A stretch of DNA of 64,000 nucleotides. Source: Chryseobacterium sp. G0162. GTDB taxonomy: Bacteria; Bacteroidota; Bacteroidia; Flavobacteriales; Weeksellaceae. Below are positions 36,345 through 44,999 of the stretch, piece after piece. The position numbers were made by a program, and so were the translations under genes. The notes below the pieces were generated by a model that was not told the DNA's origin, made no database searches, and saw only the letters and a list, made by a program, of their open reading frames with translations. The stretch is from NCBI RefSeq assembly GCF_003815715.1, contig NZ_CP033922.1:2200001-2264000 (forward strand), read 5' to 3'. Position 1 is the stretch's first letter. Each line of letters begins with the position of its first letter.

Positions 36345-37613
36345 ATGGAAACAAAAAAAGTGGCTATTGTAGGATACAACAGAATCCCATTTGCCAGAAT
36401 GAATACCGCCTATTCGGAAAAAGGTAATCAGGAGCTTTTACTGGCTGCTCTGAATGGTTTGATAGACCGTTATCACTTACAGGGTAAATTACTTGGAGAA
36501 GTAGCTGGTGGTGCAGTTATCAAACATATCTCTGAAAGCAATCTCATCAGAGAAACGGTAATGAATACATCATTGAACCCTGCCACTCCTGCCTGCGATC
36601 TTCAACAGGCTTGTGATACAGGAATTGAAGCGGCTATCTATATCGGAAATAAGATTGCTCTTGGACAAATAGAAAGTGGTATTGCCTGTGGTGTAGAAGC
36701 CATGAGTAATATTCCTTTTGAATCTTCTCCCCGATTAAGAAAAGCTCTTTTAAAAGCAAATAAAGAAAAATCTGCATTTGGAAAAATAAAACAGTTATTA
36801 AGCCCAAGGCTAAAAGACTGGATGCCCATCCCTTACAAGGGCCAGGAACCGAAGACAGGTTTGGTGATGGGAGAACATACTGAAATAACAGCAAAATATT
36901 ATAAAATTCCAAGGGAAGATCAGGATGAATTGGCTTTGAAAAGTCATCAGAATATGGCCAAAGCTTATGATGAGGGATTCTTTGATGATATGATTACCCC
37001 TGCCTATGGCTTGGAGAAAGATAATAATCTACGTCGTGATACCAGCCTTGAAAAACTATCCCAATTAAAACCAGCTTTTGATAAGCAAAACGGAACTTTA
37101 ACAGCAGGAAATTCTACTCCTTTTACAGATGGAGCTTCTTCTGTTTTATTAGCTAGTGAAGAATGGGCTAAAGCTAATAATCTTCCTATTTTAGCTTATA
37201 TCACATTTTCAGAGCTTGCTGGGATAGAATATGTTGAAAACAAACAAAACTTGTTACTGGCACCTGTTTTCGCAGCAGAAAGAATGCTAAAAAAAGCAGG
37301 AATGAATTTAGAAGACTTCGACTATTACGAAATTCATGAAGCCTTTGCTGCTCAAGTGCTGGCCACCCTCAAAATCTGGGAAAATGATGATCTGGCTCAA
37401 CAGTTCGGATTAGAAAAAGCCCTTGGAAAGATAGACAGAAGTAAACTCAATGTAAAAGGCGGAAGTCTTGCAGCCGCTCATCCTTTTGCAGCAACAGGCG
37501 GAAGAATAATAGCCACCTTAGCCAAACTCCTGAATGAAAAAGGAAGCGGAAAAGGCTTTATTTCCATTTGTGCTGCCCGCGGACAAGGGGTAACAATGAT
37601 CTTAGAAAAGTAG
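36345..37613 (+). CDS. Acetyl-CoA C-acyltransferase (FadI-like thiolase)
   Basis: Thiolases cleave 3-ketoacyl-CoA in beta-oxidation or condense acetyl-CoA. The 422-aa protein has nucleophile C90 in LQQACDTGIEAA, the HEAFA motif (YEIHEAFAAQ), GGSLAAAHPFAATGGR and the second Cys in CAARGQG. HEAFA together with HPFAATG is the FadI pattern, as against NEAFA and HPxGxSG in FadA/AtoB. It starts 10 bases after tetR, so it is likely repressed by that regulator. No FadJ-like partner is adjacent. The ATG at 36345 starts at the first conserved strand. Confidence 0.9.
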   Translation: METKKVAIVGYNRIPFARMNTAYSEKGNQELLLAALNGLIDRYHLQGKLLGEVAGGAVIKHISESNLIRETVMNTSLNPATPACDLQQACDTGIEAAIYIGNKIALGQIESGIACGVEAMSNIPFESSPRLRKALLKANKEKSAFGKIKQLLSPRLKDWMPIPYKGQEPKTGLVMGEHTEITAKYYKIPREDQDELALKSHQNMAKAYDEGFFDDMITPAYGLEKDNNLRRDTSLEKLSQLKPAFDKQNGTLTAGNSTPFTDGASSVLLASEEWAKANNLPILAYITFSELAGIEYVENKQNLLLAPVFAAERMLKKAGMNLEDFDYYEIHEAFAAQVLATLKIWENDDLAQQFGLEKALGKIDRSKLNVKGGSLAAAHPFAATGGRIIATLAKLLNEKGSGKGFISICAARGQGVTMILEK

Positions 37614-37803
37614 TTTCCAGCTATTTTTATTAAAAAAACATTCATTATGCTATAAATAATACACCTGTTTATTCGTCTGCAGCGAAAGAAAAATGATAAT
37701 ATTGCAAACGGAAAACAGAATGATAAAGAAAAGCAGTGAAATGAAGCATGGGTAAAACACTTTACCTCATGAAAATCTAATCAGTTTTAAATAATCAACC
37801 AAT

Positions 37804-39045
37804 ATGAAAAGAGTTGTCATTACAGGATTGGGCGCAGTGACACCCTTGGGAAATAATGTCGAAGATTTTTGGCAGAACAGTATTAACGGAGCTAGCGGAG
37901 CAGGGTTAATCACTCATTTCGATTCAGAAAAATTTAAAGTACACTTTGCTTGTGAGGTAAAAGGTTTTGATCCAAAACTACATCTTACTCACAACGAAAT
38001 CAAAAGAAGTGATCTTTTTACACAATATGCAATGTATGCTTCAGCAGAGGCAATACAGGATTCCGGCTTAGACCTTGAAAATATGGATCCTTTCGATTCA
38101 GGAGTAATCTGGGGAACAGGACAGGGCGGAATGTGGACTTTTGAAAAGGAAGTAATGGATTTTGCACAGGGTGATGGAACTCCTCGTTTTAATCCGTTCT
38201 TTGTCCCTAAATTTATTGCCAATATGGCTTCAGGGATGATTTCCATGAAATACGGGCTTCAGGGGATCAATTATACAACCGTTTCTGCCTGTGCAACAGG
38301 AAATACAGCATTGATGGATGCTTTCAATTACATCCGTCTCGGGAAAGCTAAAGTAATCATCAGCGGAGGTTCTGAAGCTGCTATTACTCCCGCTTCAATA
38401 GGAGGGTTCTCTATTATGAAGGCCATGTCTACAAGAAACGATGACTTTGCTACAGCCAGCCGTCCTTATGATGCAGAAAGAGATGGCTTTGTAATGGGTG
38501 AAGGCGCAGGAGCATTGGTTCTTGAAGAATACGAACATGCAGTGGCCAGAGGAGCAAAAATCTATGCAGAATTAGCAGGTGCAGCCATGACGGCAGATGC
38601 ATATCACATGACAGCACCTCATCCTGAAGGGGTTGGAGCCATCAAAGCAATGCACTTAGCTGTAAAAGAAGCAGGTGCTAACATAGAAGACATTGATTAT
38701 ATTAATCCACATGCTACTTCTACTCCTTTGGGAGATCTGATCGAATTAAAAGCAATTAATAATGCTTTCAAAGGAAGTAAAAATCTTGATATCAGTGCAA
38801 CGAAATCAATGACCGGACATTTATTAGGTGCTGCCGGAGCTGTTGAAGCCATTCTTTCTATTAAAGCTATTCAAAATGGTATTATTCCACCAACCATCAA
38901 CCTTCACAGCATTGATGAGAGCATTCCGAAAGACATTAATATTGTATTCGGAGAGGCTAAGGAAAAAGAGATCAATTTTGCATTGAGCAATGCTTTTGGT
39001 TTTGGAGGACACAATGCTACTTTAGTCTTTAAGAAGTTTTCTTAA
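37804..39045 (+). CDS. fabF: Beta-ketoacyl-ACP synthase II
   Basis: Elongates acyl-ACP with malonyl-ACP in fatty acid synthesis. The 413-aa protein has the KAS catalytic triad at positions usual for FabF: C163 in TVSACATGNTALMDA, H303 in NPHATSTPLGD and H339 in KSMTGHLLGAAG; also GFGGHNATLVFK at the end. It is 190 bases after the thiolase gene with no regulatory element that I can see between, and it has its own terminator. No acpP gene lies upstream as in the usual fabF locus, so this may be a second, non-housekeeping fabF copy. This is inference from context. Confidence 0.93.
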   Translation: MKRVVITGLGAVTPLGNNVEDFWQNSINGASGAGLITHFDSEKFKVHFACEVKGFDPKLHLTHNEIKRSDLFTQYAMYASAEAIQDSGLDLENMDPFDSGVIWGTGQGGMWTFEKEVMDFAQGDGTPRFNPFFVPKFIANMASGMISMKYGLQGINYTTVSACATGNTALMDAFNYIRLGKAKVIISGGSEAAITPASIGGFSIMKAMSTRNDDFATASRPYDAERDGFVMGEGAGALVLEEYEHAVARGAKIYAELAGAAMTADAYHMTAPHPEGVGAIKAMHLAVKEAGANIEDIDYINPHATSTPLGDLIELKAINNAFKGSKNLDISATKSMTGHLLGAAGAVEAILSIKAIQNGIIPPTINLHSIDESIPKDINIVFGEAKEKEINFALSNAFGFGGHNATLVFKKFS

Positions 39046-39138
39046 TTTTTAAAATAACATTCTGAGAGATTTTTCAATCGGAAATTGAACAATGCATTCT
39101 TATTGAGTCCCAAGGACAAAATACAAGAAAATATTTAT

Positions 39139-39170
39139 AATCCCTGTGTTTTTAAAGCACAGGGATTTTT
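39139..39170 (+). terminator. Intrinsic terminator after fabF
   Basis: AATCCCTGTG pairs with CACAGGGATT around a 9-base loop, followed by five T residues. Confidence 0.9.
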
Positions 39171-39213
39171 GTGTATAATTTTTTTTGTAAGTTAGTTCCG
39201 TACAAATTATTTT

Positions 39214-40338
39214 ATGAAGAAATTTCACTACGTATTACTAATTCTCATTTCAAATTTTATTTATTCTCAAAATAATTTTGAAATTGATTTCAGTTCAGAT
39301 TCATATATTAATGACAGTCTCATGTTCGGAGCTCCAATGATAAGAAAAGGATTTGGAGATCTTTATACCTTTAAAATACAAACGAATCAAAATATTTCTG
39401 ATTTTGGGAAAAAGTTCAAGACAGATCATTCAATTTATTATTTTAAAATTCAAAAGAAAAATATTGTCAATGGTTTTATAGAATATCCTCAGCCTGTAGC
39501 CTTTAGTTATATAGGAAAAAAAGGTGAGGGAGTTTATAATACCAAAATATTTTTCTTAGAAAAAGGAATATATAAAATTGATTTACCTCAAAACATTAAT
39601 AATCTGGAGCTAAATATAGATTCTCCCACCAATAAAGAATATAAAGATTTACAAAAAACATTGGAACAGTTTTATATCAAATCCAAAGGTTCCCATCAAC
39701 GCGACAGTTTGATAAACATGGACAAAAAACAGGAGTTTTTAGGGGAATATATAAGGAAAAATCCCAATTCATATGTTGCATTATGGGAAATTGTGAATGA
39801 TTATACTCTTGAAAATTACCACCCTGCTTACTTGAAAAACCTGAATTTATTTTCAGCAAAATTTAAACAAAATAAATTATACAAAGGTGTTGAAGCTCGT
39901 TTAAAAGCAGAACAGTCCACCTCCATTGGACAAAAAATACCTGATATTTATTTTGACCAGGAAAATAAGTTGACTTCTGAAGACTTTAAGAAATATAAAT
40001 TAACGTTTATTGACTATTGGTCAACTACTTGCGCTCCGTGCATAAAAAGTATGCCCGAAGTTGTGAAACTCTATCATGAATATAAAGACCAAAATGTAAA
40101 TTTCATTACGATTACTGACGAGCAAAAACTCAATAGAATGGAGGTTGCAAAGAATATTCTAAAGAAAAACAATGCCACTTGGGTTAATTTCTTTGATACA
40201 AACAAAGACTTTCAAAAGAAGGTAAACGCTACAAGCTATCCTCTTCATTTTATCATTGACGAAAACGGAAAAATAATTGCCCGAATCAGCAACAGCATTG
40301 AGGAAGCCAGAACCGTTATCAAAGAATATTTACAATAA
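39214..40338 (+). CDS. TlpA-like thioredoxin-fold exported protein
   Basis: A 374-aa protein with signal peptide (MKKFHYVLLILISNFIYSQ) and a C-terminal thioredoxin domain (about 240-374). The active site CAPC is at C273-C276 in YWSTTCAPCIKSMPEVV, and the cis-Pro region is SYPLHFIIDENGK. The N-terminal 230 residues match the loosely conserved leading domain of Bacteroidota TlpA/AhpC-type proteins. Likely a periplasmic thiol-disulfide reductase; the partner is unknown and no cytochrome maturation genes are adjacent. AT-richer than its neighbours. Confidence 0.9.
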   Translation: MKKFHYVLLILISNFIYSQNNFEIDFSSDSYINDSLMFGAPMIRKGFGDLYTFKIQTNQNISDFGKKFKTDHSIYYFKIQKKNIVNGFIEYPQPVAFSYIGKKGEGVYNTKIFFLEKGIYKIDLPQNINNLELNIDSPTNKEYKDLQKTLEQFYIKSKGSHQRDSLINMDKKQEFLGEYIRKNPNSYVALWEIVNDYTLENYHPAYLKNLNLFSAKFKQNKLYKGVEARLKAEQSTSIGQKIPDIYFDQENKLTSEDFKKYKLTFIDYWSTTCAPCIKSMPEVVKLYHEYKDQNVNFITITDEQKLNRMEVAKNILKKNNATWVNFFDTNKDFQKKVNATSYPLHFIIDENGKIIARISNSIEEARTVIKEYLQ

Positions 40339-40344
40339 TTTCTT

Positions 40345-40374
40345 TAAAATAAAAAAGCAGCCAATTGGCTGCTT
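40345..40374 (-). terminator. Intrinsic terminator of the porin operon, near-bidirectional
   Basis: AAGCAGCCAATTGGCTGCTT is a 20-base perfect palindrome; on the minus strand it is followed by six T residues. It lies between the convergent TlpA-like and cupin genes and can serve both. Confidence 0.85.
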
Positions 40375-40420
40375 CATAACATAACGAATCTATATACTCT
40401 ATAAAGAGTTGTATTAAAAG

Positions 40421-40900
40421 TTACTGACCATCACGTACAAAAAAGTCATCAGCATTTTCCGAAATCGGGATGTACAATCTTTCCCATTCTTTACTTTTCA
40501 CCATATCCCAGCTATGTCCTGTTCCTTTTAGGTCTTCAGCAAGAAGTACTACCCCTGGTTTAATCATAAAAGTAGAGCCATCTGTTACTTTAAACCTGAT
40601 ATTTCCTTTGATGGTAATAACATATTGCCTTCTTGGAGCAGGATGGGCATTTTTTTCCCATTCTTCAGTCTTGTTACTCATCCAGAAAGTAGTTGTATTC
40701 ATGTGTTTCAGCGTCGGAATCTTTCCTTTTTCGAAAGAACATGAGCCATCCGGATTATTAATTAATCTTATGGCAGGAATAAATTCTGTAGATGCTTCCG
40801 TGGTTACGCTCACATTTTTATGATTTTTATGTTGTCCATTCATAAATCCTACGGTGCTTAATGCTAAAACAAGGCTAAGCCCTTTACCTATTTTTTTCAT
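40421..40900 (-). CDS. Exported cupin-domain protein
   Basis: A 159-aa protein with signal peptide (MKKIGKGLSLVLALSTVGFMNGQ) and a single cupin fold: APRRQYVITIKGNIRFKVTD as the first half, GVVLLAEDLKGTGHSW as the second, with few of the canonical metal His residues. It is the third gene of a minus-strand operon with a porin and a Dabb protein, 21 bases after the latter. Possibly a periplasmic small-molecule-binding or isomerase-like protein; the substrate is unknown. Confidence 0.75.
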   Translation of the reverse strand: MKKIGKGLSLVLALSTVGFMNGQHKNHKNVSVTTEASTEFIPAIRLINNPDGSCSFEKGKIPTLKHMNTTTFWMSNKTEEWEKNAHPAPRRQYVITIKGNIRFKVTDGSTFMIKPGVVLLAEDLKGTGHSWDMVKSKEWERLYIPISENADDFFVRDGQ

Positions 40901-40921
40901 TATAAATTTAAATTTTATTTT

Positions 40922-41347
40922 TTAATTATATACAGTATCGTGAACTAACATTCTCTCAAAGAATGGTTTATATTTTTGTACCAATGCAAGATGCTCAGGA
41001 AGCTGGCCATAAGCTTCCAGTTCTTCCAGACTATCAAATTCCATAGATGCATTGTAGGTAAATGTATTATCTAAAACATTTCTAGGACTTGAGGCTGCCG
41101 GTTTTCCATAGCGGAGGTTTTTCTGATAAGGAAGTTTTTTAAGGCCTTCAAAAAAATTTTCAAACTCTTTGATCTCTGGATCTGAAAGATCTTTTCTTAG
41201 CCAGAATAATAAATAATGGAAGTACATTTTTTTCTTTTTTATAGGGTTAAACATGGGTAAAGCAGATGCCAGCATATTTCCGGAAATTAGTAACAGAGCC
41301 GAAGCCTGTACAGAGCGGAATAAAAATTTTCTTCTTTCCATAGTCAC
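40922..41347 (-). CDS. Tat-exported Dabb (stress-responsive A/B barrel) protein
   Basis: A 141-aa protein. The N-terminus MERRKFLFRSVQASALLLIS is a twin-arginine signal. The mature part has the Dabb pattern: FHYLLFWLRKDLSDPEIKEF, a helix, KNLRYGKPAAS, TFTYNASMEFDSLEELEAYG and LVQKYKPFFERMLVHDT. Dabb domains form dimeric ferredoxin-like barrels, some of them cyclases, many unknown. Export through Tat implies folding or cofactor loading before export. It is 5 bases after the porin gene, so cotranscribed. Role unknown. Confidence 0.85.
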   Translation of the reverse strand: MTMERRKFLFRSVQASALLLISGNMLASALPMFNPIKKKKMYFHYLLFWLRKDLSDPEIKEFENFFEGLKKLPYQKNLRYGKPAASSPRNVLDNTFTYNASMEFDSLEELEAYGQLPEHLALVQKYKPFFERMLVHDTVYN

Positions 41348-41352
41348 ATATT

Positions 41353-42681
41353 TTAATTAAAATCAATTCTGTATTTAAGGACAAACTGCCATTTTCTATC
41401 TGAAACAACCGCATTATTTGAAGGATCATTAGTGTAGACCGGTCTATTCTGAGCGTCAAAGGTTAATCTCGAAGACATTCCATTCATCAGCAATGATATT
41501 CCTGCATCATAGACTACAGCATTATCATGAAGTCCTTTTAAATCTGACAATTGTACTCCAACAGCAGGTTGAAGCTGAAGATTTTTCTTTTCTTTATTTA
41601 AATAAGGAAGTGTTCCTCCTAATTGTACATAATACGTATTCCCTGTTCCAATAACCGGCATTGCATTTCCAGCACCGTTTAGACTGGCTTGTGTAACATC
41701 TACTGAAGTAGCTGGATTGTTTGTTCCTACATAACGGATATAATTAGGCCCATAATCATTATGCATTGCCATTCCGTAAGCACTTACTGAAGTTCCTTCT
41801 TCTTTATTTAAAGGAGCATCATAAAATAAGTCTACCGCAAAGCTCTTCATATCATCATTGACTGTATTTTTAGCAGTATCCTGATGCCATAAGGCATTGT
41901 GAATGTAATCAAAACCTGCTCCTAAGCTTAACACATTCTTTTTCCCCACATAGGTACCTGAATTAAATGGCGTTGAAATATTTTCTTTATCTAAAAAAGC
42001 ATATCTGAAATACCCTGAAAAATCTTTTCCTGGAGAATTCTTACTAAAGGTGGCCACATTAAATTTAGGATCTGAAGTTGCCATAGTATAAGGATCAGCA
42101 ACAACCAATCGATAATCAAATTTTCCCAGCTGACCTTTCACATATGCACTCAGCTCACGTACCGTATAATCGGTAGCTCCTGCATTAGCTGTTGCATAAG
42201 CCGGCAAATCATACAGCAGCGTATTCAAAGGGCCTGTTGTAAATCTTGAAAGACCTCTCCAGGTAGAACGCCCAGCCCCGAAAGCGATTTTATCACTGAA
42301 AGAATACTCTGCATAAGCATCCAATAAATCAAAATAATTACTTCCTTTTGCGTTGACATTGACATTGGTAGTTCCTCCCTGTAGAACAAACATTAATTTT
42401 TCAGTAGGCTTGTATGTCATTTTTACCCGAACTCTACGAAGAGAAAGGTCAGAAACATCTGTTTTTGCTTCGTTATTGATAAGGCTTCCGGGGTTAAGCT
42501 GAGCATATCTTGCCCATAATTCGGCATAACCACTCAGGGAAATATACCGGGAATGTTCATCATTAAAATAATGAGTTAATCCCGGGTTATTAAAGTCATT
42601 TTTTTTCTGAGCTTCTAATTTTCCCGTAATTCCCAACAGGACAAATAAAGCGATTCCGGTTCTGAAAGATCTTGTCTTCAT
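41353..42681 (-). CDS. Outer-membrane porin-like beta-barrel protein
   Basis: A 442-aa protein with signal peptide (ending LEAQ at about 25) and an alternating beta-strand pattern ending in an aromatic-containing strand (WQFVLKYRIDFN). Segments SLSGYAELWARYAQLNPG, DLSLRRVRVKMTYKPTEKLM and FAYAEYSFSDK-like strands recall OprO/OprP-type porins. First gene of the porin-Dabb-cupin operon, divergent from a two-component system; TAATTTTG at 42721-42728 (minus) is a plausible -7 element 40 bases upstream. The solute is unknown. Confidence 0.8.
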   Translation of the reverse strand: MKTRSFRTGIALFVLLGITGKLEAQKKNDFNNPGLTHYFNDEHSRYISLSGYAELWARYAQLNPGSLINNEAKTDVSDLSLRRVRVKMTYKPTEKLMFVLQGGTTNVNVNAKGSNYFDLLDAYAEYSFSDKIAFGAGRSTWRGLSRFTTGPLNTLLYDLPAYATANAGATDYTVRELSAYVKGQLGKFDYRLVVADPYTMATSDPKFNVATFSKNSPGKDFSGYFRYAFLDKENISTPFNSGTYVGKKNVLSLGAGFDYIHNALWHQDTAKNTVNDDMKSFAVDLFYDAPLNKEEGTSVSAYGMAMHNDYGPNYIRYVGTNNPATSVDVTQASLNGAGNAMPVIGTGNTYYVQLGGTLPYLNKEKKNLQLQPAVGVQLSDLKGLHDNAVVYDAGISLLMNGMSSRLTFDAQNRPVYTNDPSNNAVVSDRKWQFVLKYRIDFN

Positions 42682-42720
42682 ATTTTTCTGTTCTAATCTT
42701 TTTTGTTGATTTCAACGGGA

Positions 42721-42728
42721 CAAAATTA
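42721..42728 (-). promoter_or_regulatory. Predicted -7 element of the porin operon
   Basis: Read on the minus strand it is TAATTTTG, matching TAnnTTTG, about 40 bases before the porin ATG. No TTG -33 element is found at 17-23 bases. Instead the tandem repeats at 42751-42794 occupy that position, as at activator-dependent PhoB-type promoters. Confidence 0.45.
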
Positions 42729-42750
42729 GATCGGGAAGGCCTGCTCCGTT

Positions 42751-42794
42751 ATTAGAAATCTATTAGAAACCTTTTAGAAAACTATTAAAAGAGT
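42751..42794. repeat. Four 11-bp direct repeats, candidate response-regulator binding sites
   Basis: Units ATTAGAAATCT, ATTAGAAACCT, TTTAGAAAACT and ATTAAAAGAGT follow each other without gaps (42751, 42762, 42773, 42784). The core TTAGAAA recurs at an exact 11-base period, the spacing at which OmpR/PhoB regulators bind in tandem. They start 22 bases upstream of the candidate porin -7 element and lie between the porin operon and the rr-hk pair. Confidence 0.7.
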
Positions 42795-42921
42795 TAATCT
42801 GCTACCATAAAAAGAAAATAAGAAATACCTTTGCAAAGGGCTTTAGAAAAGCTGGAAATCAATATTTTAAAAACAAAATACTGAACTGAAAATCAGCCTT
42901 CAACACCTTTAATATTTCCTT

Positions 42922-43608
42922 ATGAGAATTTTAATAATAGAAGATAATTCACGGGTTTCAAGTCTGTTAAAGCGAGGGTTAGAAAGCCAGGGCTATCAGG
43001 TATATATTTCTGAAGATGCAGAAGATGCTATTGCGCTGCTTGGTAAATTAACTTTTGATTTGGCTATTACAGATATTATGCTTCCCAAAATGAACGGCAT
43101 AGACTTGTGTAAATTCATTAAACAGAAATATACTGATCTCCCAATTATCATGCTTACGGCATTGGGAACCATTGATGAGAAGGTAGAAGGATTTGATGCC
43201 GGTGCCGATGATTATATGGTAAAACCATTTGAAATAAGAGAGCTTTTTGTAAGAATAAAGGCTATTCTCCAAAGAAGTTCAAATAAAGCCAAAGAAACTT
43301 ACCTTACTGATCTGGAATATCATGATCTTAAGATTAATCGAAAAATAAACCGTGTCTTCAGAAATAGTGAAGAAATAGAACTTACTCCAAAAGAATTCAA
43401 ACTCCTGGTTTTTCTTGTAAGTAATGCGGAACGAATTCTTACCCGTGAAGAAATTGCGGATAATGTCTGGGGAAATCATTTTGATACAGGAACCAACTAT
43501 ATTGATGTATACATTGCCTATTTACGTAAAAAAATAGATAAGAATTTTGATACTAAACTCATTCACACCAAACCGGGCGTAGGATTTATTTTCGCTTCAC
43601 AATTATGA
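42922..43608 (+). CDS. OmpR/PhoB-family response regulator
   Basis: A 228-aa regulator with receiver domain (phospho-acceptor D51 in ITDIMLPKMNG, T79, K101 in MVKPF) and a C-terminal winged helix (IELTPKEFKLLVFLV, TNYIDVYIAYLRKKI). The stop codon overlaps the kinase start (ATGA), so translation is coupled. It is divergent from the porin operon. The 11-bp repeats in the shared spacer are its most likely binding sites. A TACCTTTG match to the -7 element lies at 42826-42833. CusR-like by overall pattern, but metal control is not shown. Confidence 0.95.
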   Translation: MRILIIEDNSRVSSLLKRGLESQGYQVYISEDAEDAIALLGKLTFDLAITDIMLPKMNGIDLCKFIKQKYTDLPIIMLTALGTIDEKVEGFDAGADDYMVKPFEIRELFVRIKAILQRSSNKAKETYLTDLEYHDLKINRKINRVFRNSEEIELTPKEFKLLVFLVSNAERILTREEIADNVWGNHFDTGTNYIDVYIAYLRKKIDKNFDTKLIHTKPGVGFIFASQL

Positions 43609-44984
43609 AAATAGCAACCAGAACAGCATTAATTTACGCCATTCTTACGGCAGGCATTCTCTTTATGTTTGCTTATGTGCTCTATGTGGTCTCTGAAAAA
43701 AACAGAGAAGATGAGTTTAATGATCGTTTAGGATATAAAGTCATCTGGCGCTCCGAATTTATTTTTGATGTCCGAATCAGTGATGAAAAGATCCGTGAAC
43801 TGCATCAAAGAAACCAGAGATTGTTGAATGAGGCCGATATCAGCGTTTACAACAGCAAAAAAGACCTGACATTTACTGATATTCCGCCATTAAAAAGCAA
43901 TGAAAAATATCTCGATAAAATCATTAAATCCAACAAAAACAGACTATTCTGGCAACAGGATGATCGCCAGTATATCGCCATTAAATTCAAATCGGCAGGA
44001 GAAGATTATTATATCATTGGAAGTGCAGTAGATGTAACCGGGAATGCCCATATCGCCGAGTTTAAGAAAGATATTATTATTATTTATATCAGTTCGGTTA
44101 TTGTTATTTTCATTATCGGGTTTCTTTTTTCCTATTATACTTTGAAGCCTCTGAAAGATATCATTCTTCAAATCCGGGATATTTCAGAACATAATCTCAA
44201 CCAGCGTCTGGATGTTCCGAAAGCCAAAGATGAAATTTACGAGCTTACCGAAACTTTTAACTCTACTTTTAACAGGCTGGAAAAATCATTTAACAATCAT
44301 AAACAATTTGTGACGACCATTTCTCATGAATTCCGTACACCACTTTCTACCCTGATTGCAGAACTCGAACTTGCAAAAGAACTGAATGTAACATTGGATG
44401 ATTATAAACTTTCTATTGACAATGCTCTTCAGGACGCTAATGATGCTTCAGAGCTTTCATCAGCGCTTTTAGATTTTGCAAGAGCCAGTTATGATGTTTC
44501 ACAGATCAGCTTTACCAATATTCGTTTAGATGAAATTTTAGCAGAGGCAAAGCTGGCACTGATCAAAAAAAACATCCACTATAAAATCGGAATCAACTAT
44601 ATAAGTAATGATGAAGAGGAAAGTAATTATGATGGGTATGGCAACCCTTATTTACTGCAAGTAGCCTTTTCAAATCTTATGGAAAATGCTTGTAAATATT
44701 CCAATGATAAAAGCTGTAGGGTAGAAATTGAAGCCCATGCCTCATCGATAGAAATCCGTTTTGTAGATCAAGGTGTAGGAATGTCTGAACAGGATCTCTC
44801 AAAAATATTTGAACTGTTTTACAGAGGGTCCAATAAAAATTTTGAAAAAGGAAACGGGATTGGGTTGTCTATCGTAAAAAGAATTGTAGAAATTCATGAA
44901 GGAAACCTTTATGTAGATTCTGAGGTTTCTAAAGGAAGTACATTTACCATAGAATTTTCTTCTAAAATTAAAAAAGCAGTCTGA
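43605..44984 (+). CDS. Membrane sensor histidine kinase with HAMP domain
   Basis: A 459-aa kinase with TM1 at about 6-28, a periplasmic region of about 125 residues, TM2 at about 155-178 and a HAMP segment (LKPLKDIILQIRDI, about 180-230). HisKA follows with phospho-acceptor H241 in ISHEFRTPLS, then HATPase_c with LMENACKYS, DQGVGMS and GNGIGLSIV. It overlaps the response regulator by four bases. Its stop codon lies inside the terminator hairpin at 44971-44998. The signal sensed is unknown; the neighbouring porin operon is the likely target. Confidence 0.95.
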   Translation: MKIATRTALIYAILTAGILFMFAYVLYVVSEKNREDEFNDRLGYKVIWRSEFIFDVRISDEKIRELHQRNQRLLNEADISVYNSKKDLTFTDIPPLKSNEKYLDKIIKSNKNRLFWQQDDRQYIAIKFKSAGEDYYIIGSAVDVTGNAHIAEFKKDIIIIYISSVIVIFIIGFLFSYYTLKPLKDIILQIRDISEHNLNQRLDVPKAKDEIYELTETFNSTFNRLEKSFNNHKQFVTTISHEFRTPLSTLIAELELAKELNVTLDDYKLSIDNALQDANDASELSSALLDFARASYDVSQISFTNIRLDEILAEAKLALIKKNIHYKIGINYISNDEEESNYDGYGNPYLLQVAFSNLMENACKYSNDKSCRVEIEAHASSIEIRFVDQGVGMSEQDLSKIFELFYRGSNKNFEKGNGIGLSIVKRIVEIHEGNLYVDSEVSKGSTFTIEFSSKIKKAV

Positions 44985-44998
44985 TCAGACTGCTTTTT
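44971..44998. terminator. Bidirectional terminator between kinase and L,D-transpeptidase genes
   Basis: AAAAAGCAGTCTGATCAGACTGCTTTTT is a 28-base perfect palindrome, with A residues on one side and T on the other, so it works for both convergent genes. The kinase stop TGA (44982-44984) is in its centre. Confidence 0.9.
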
Positions 44999-44999
44999 C

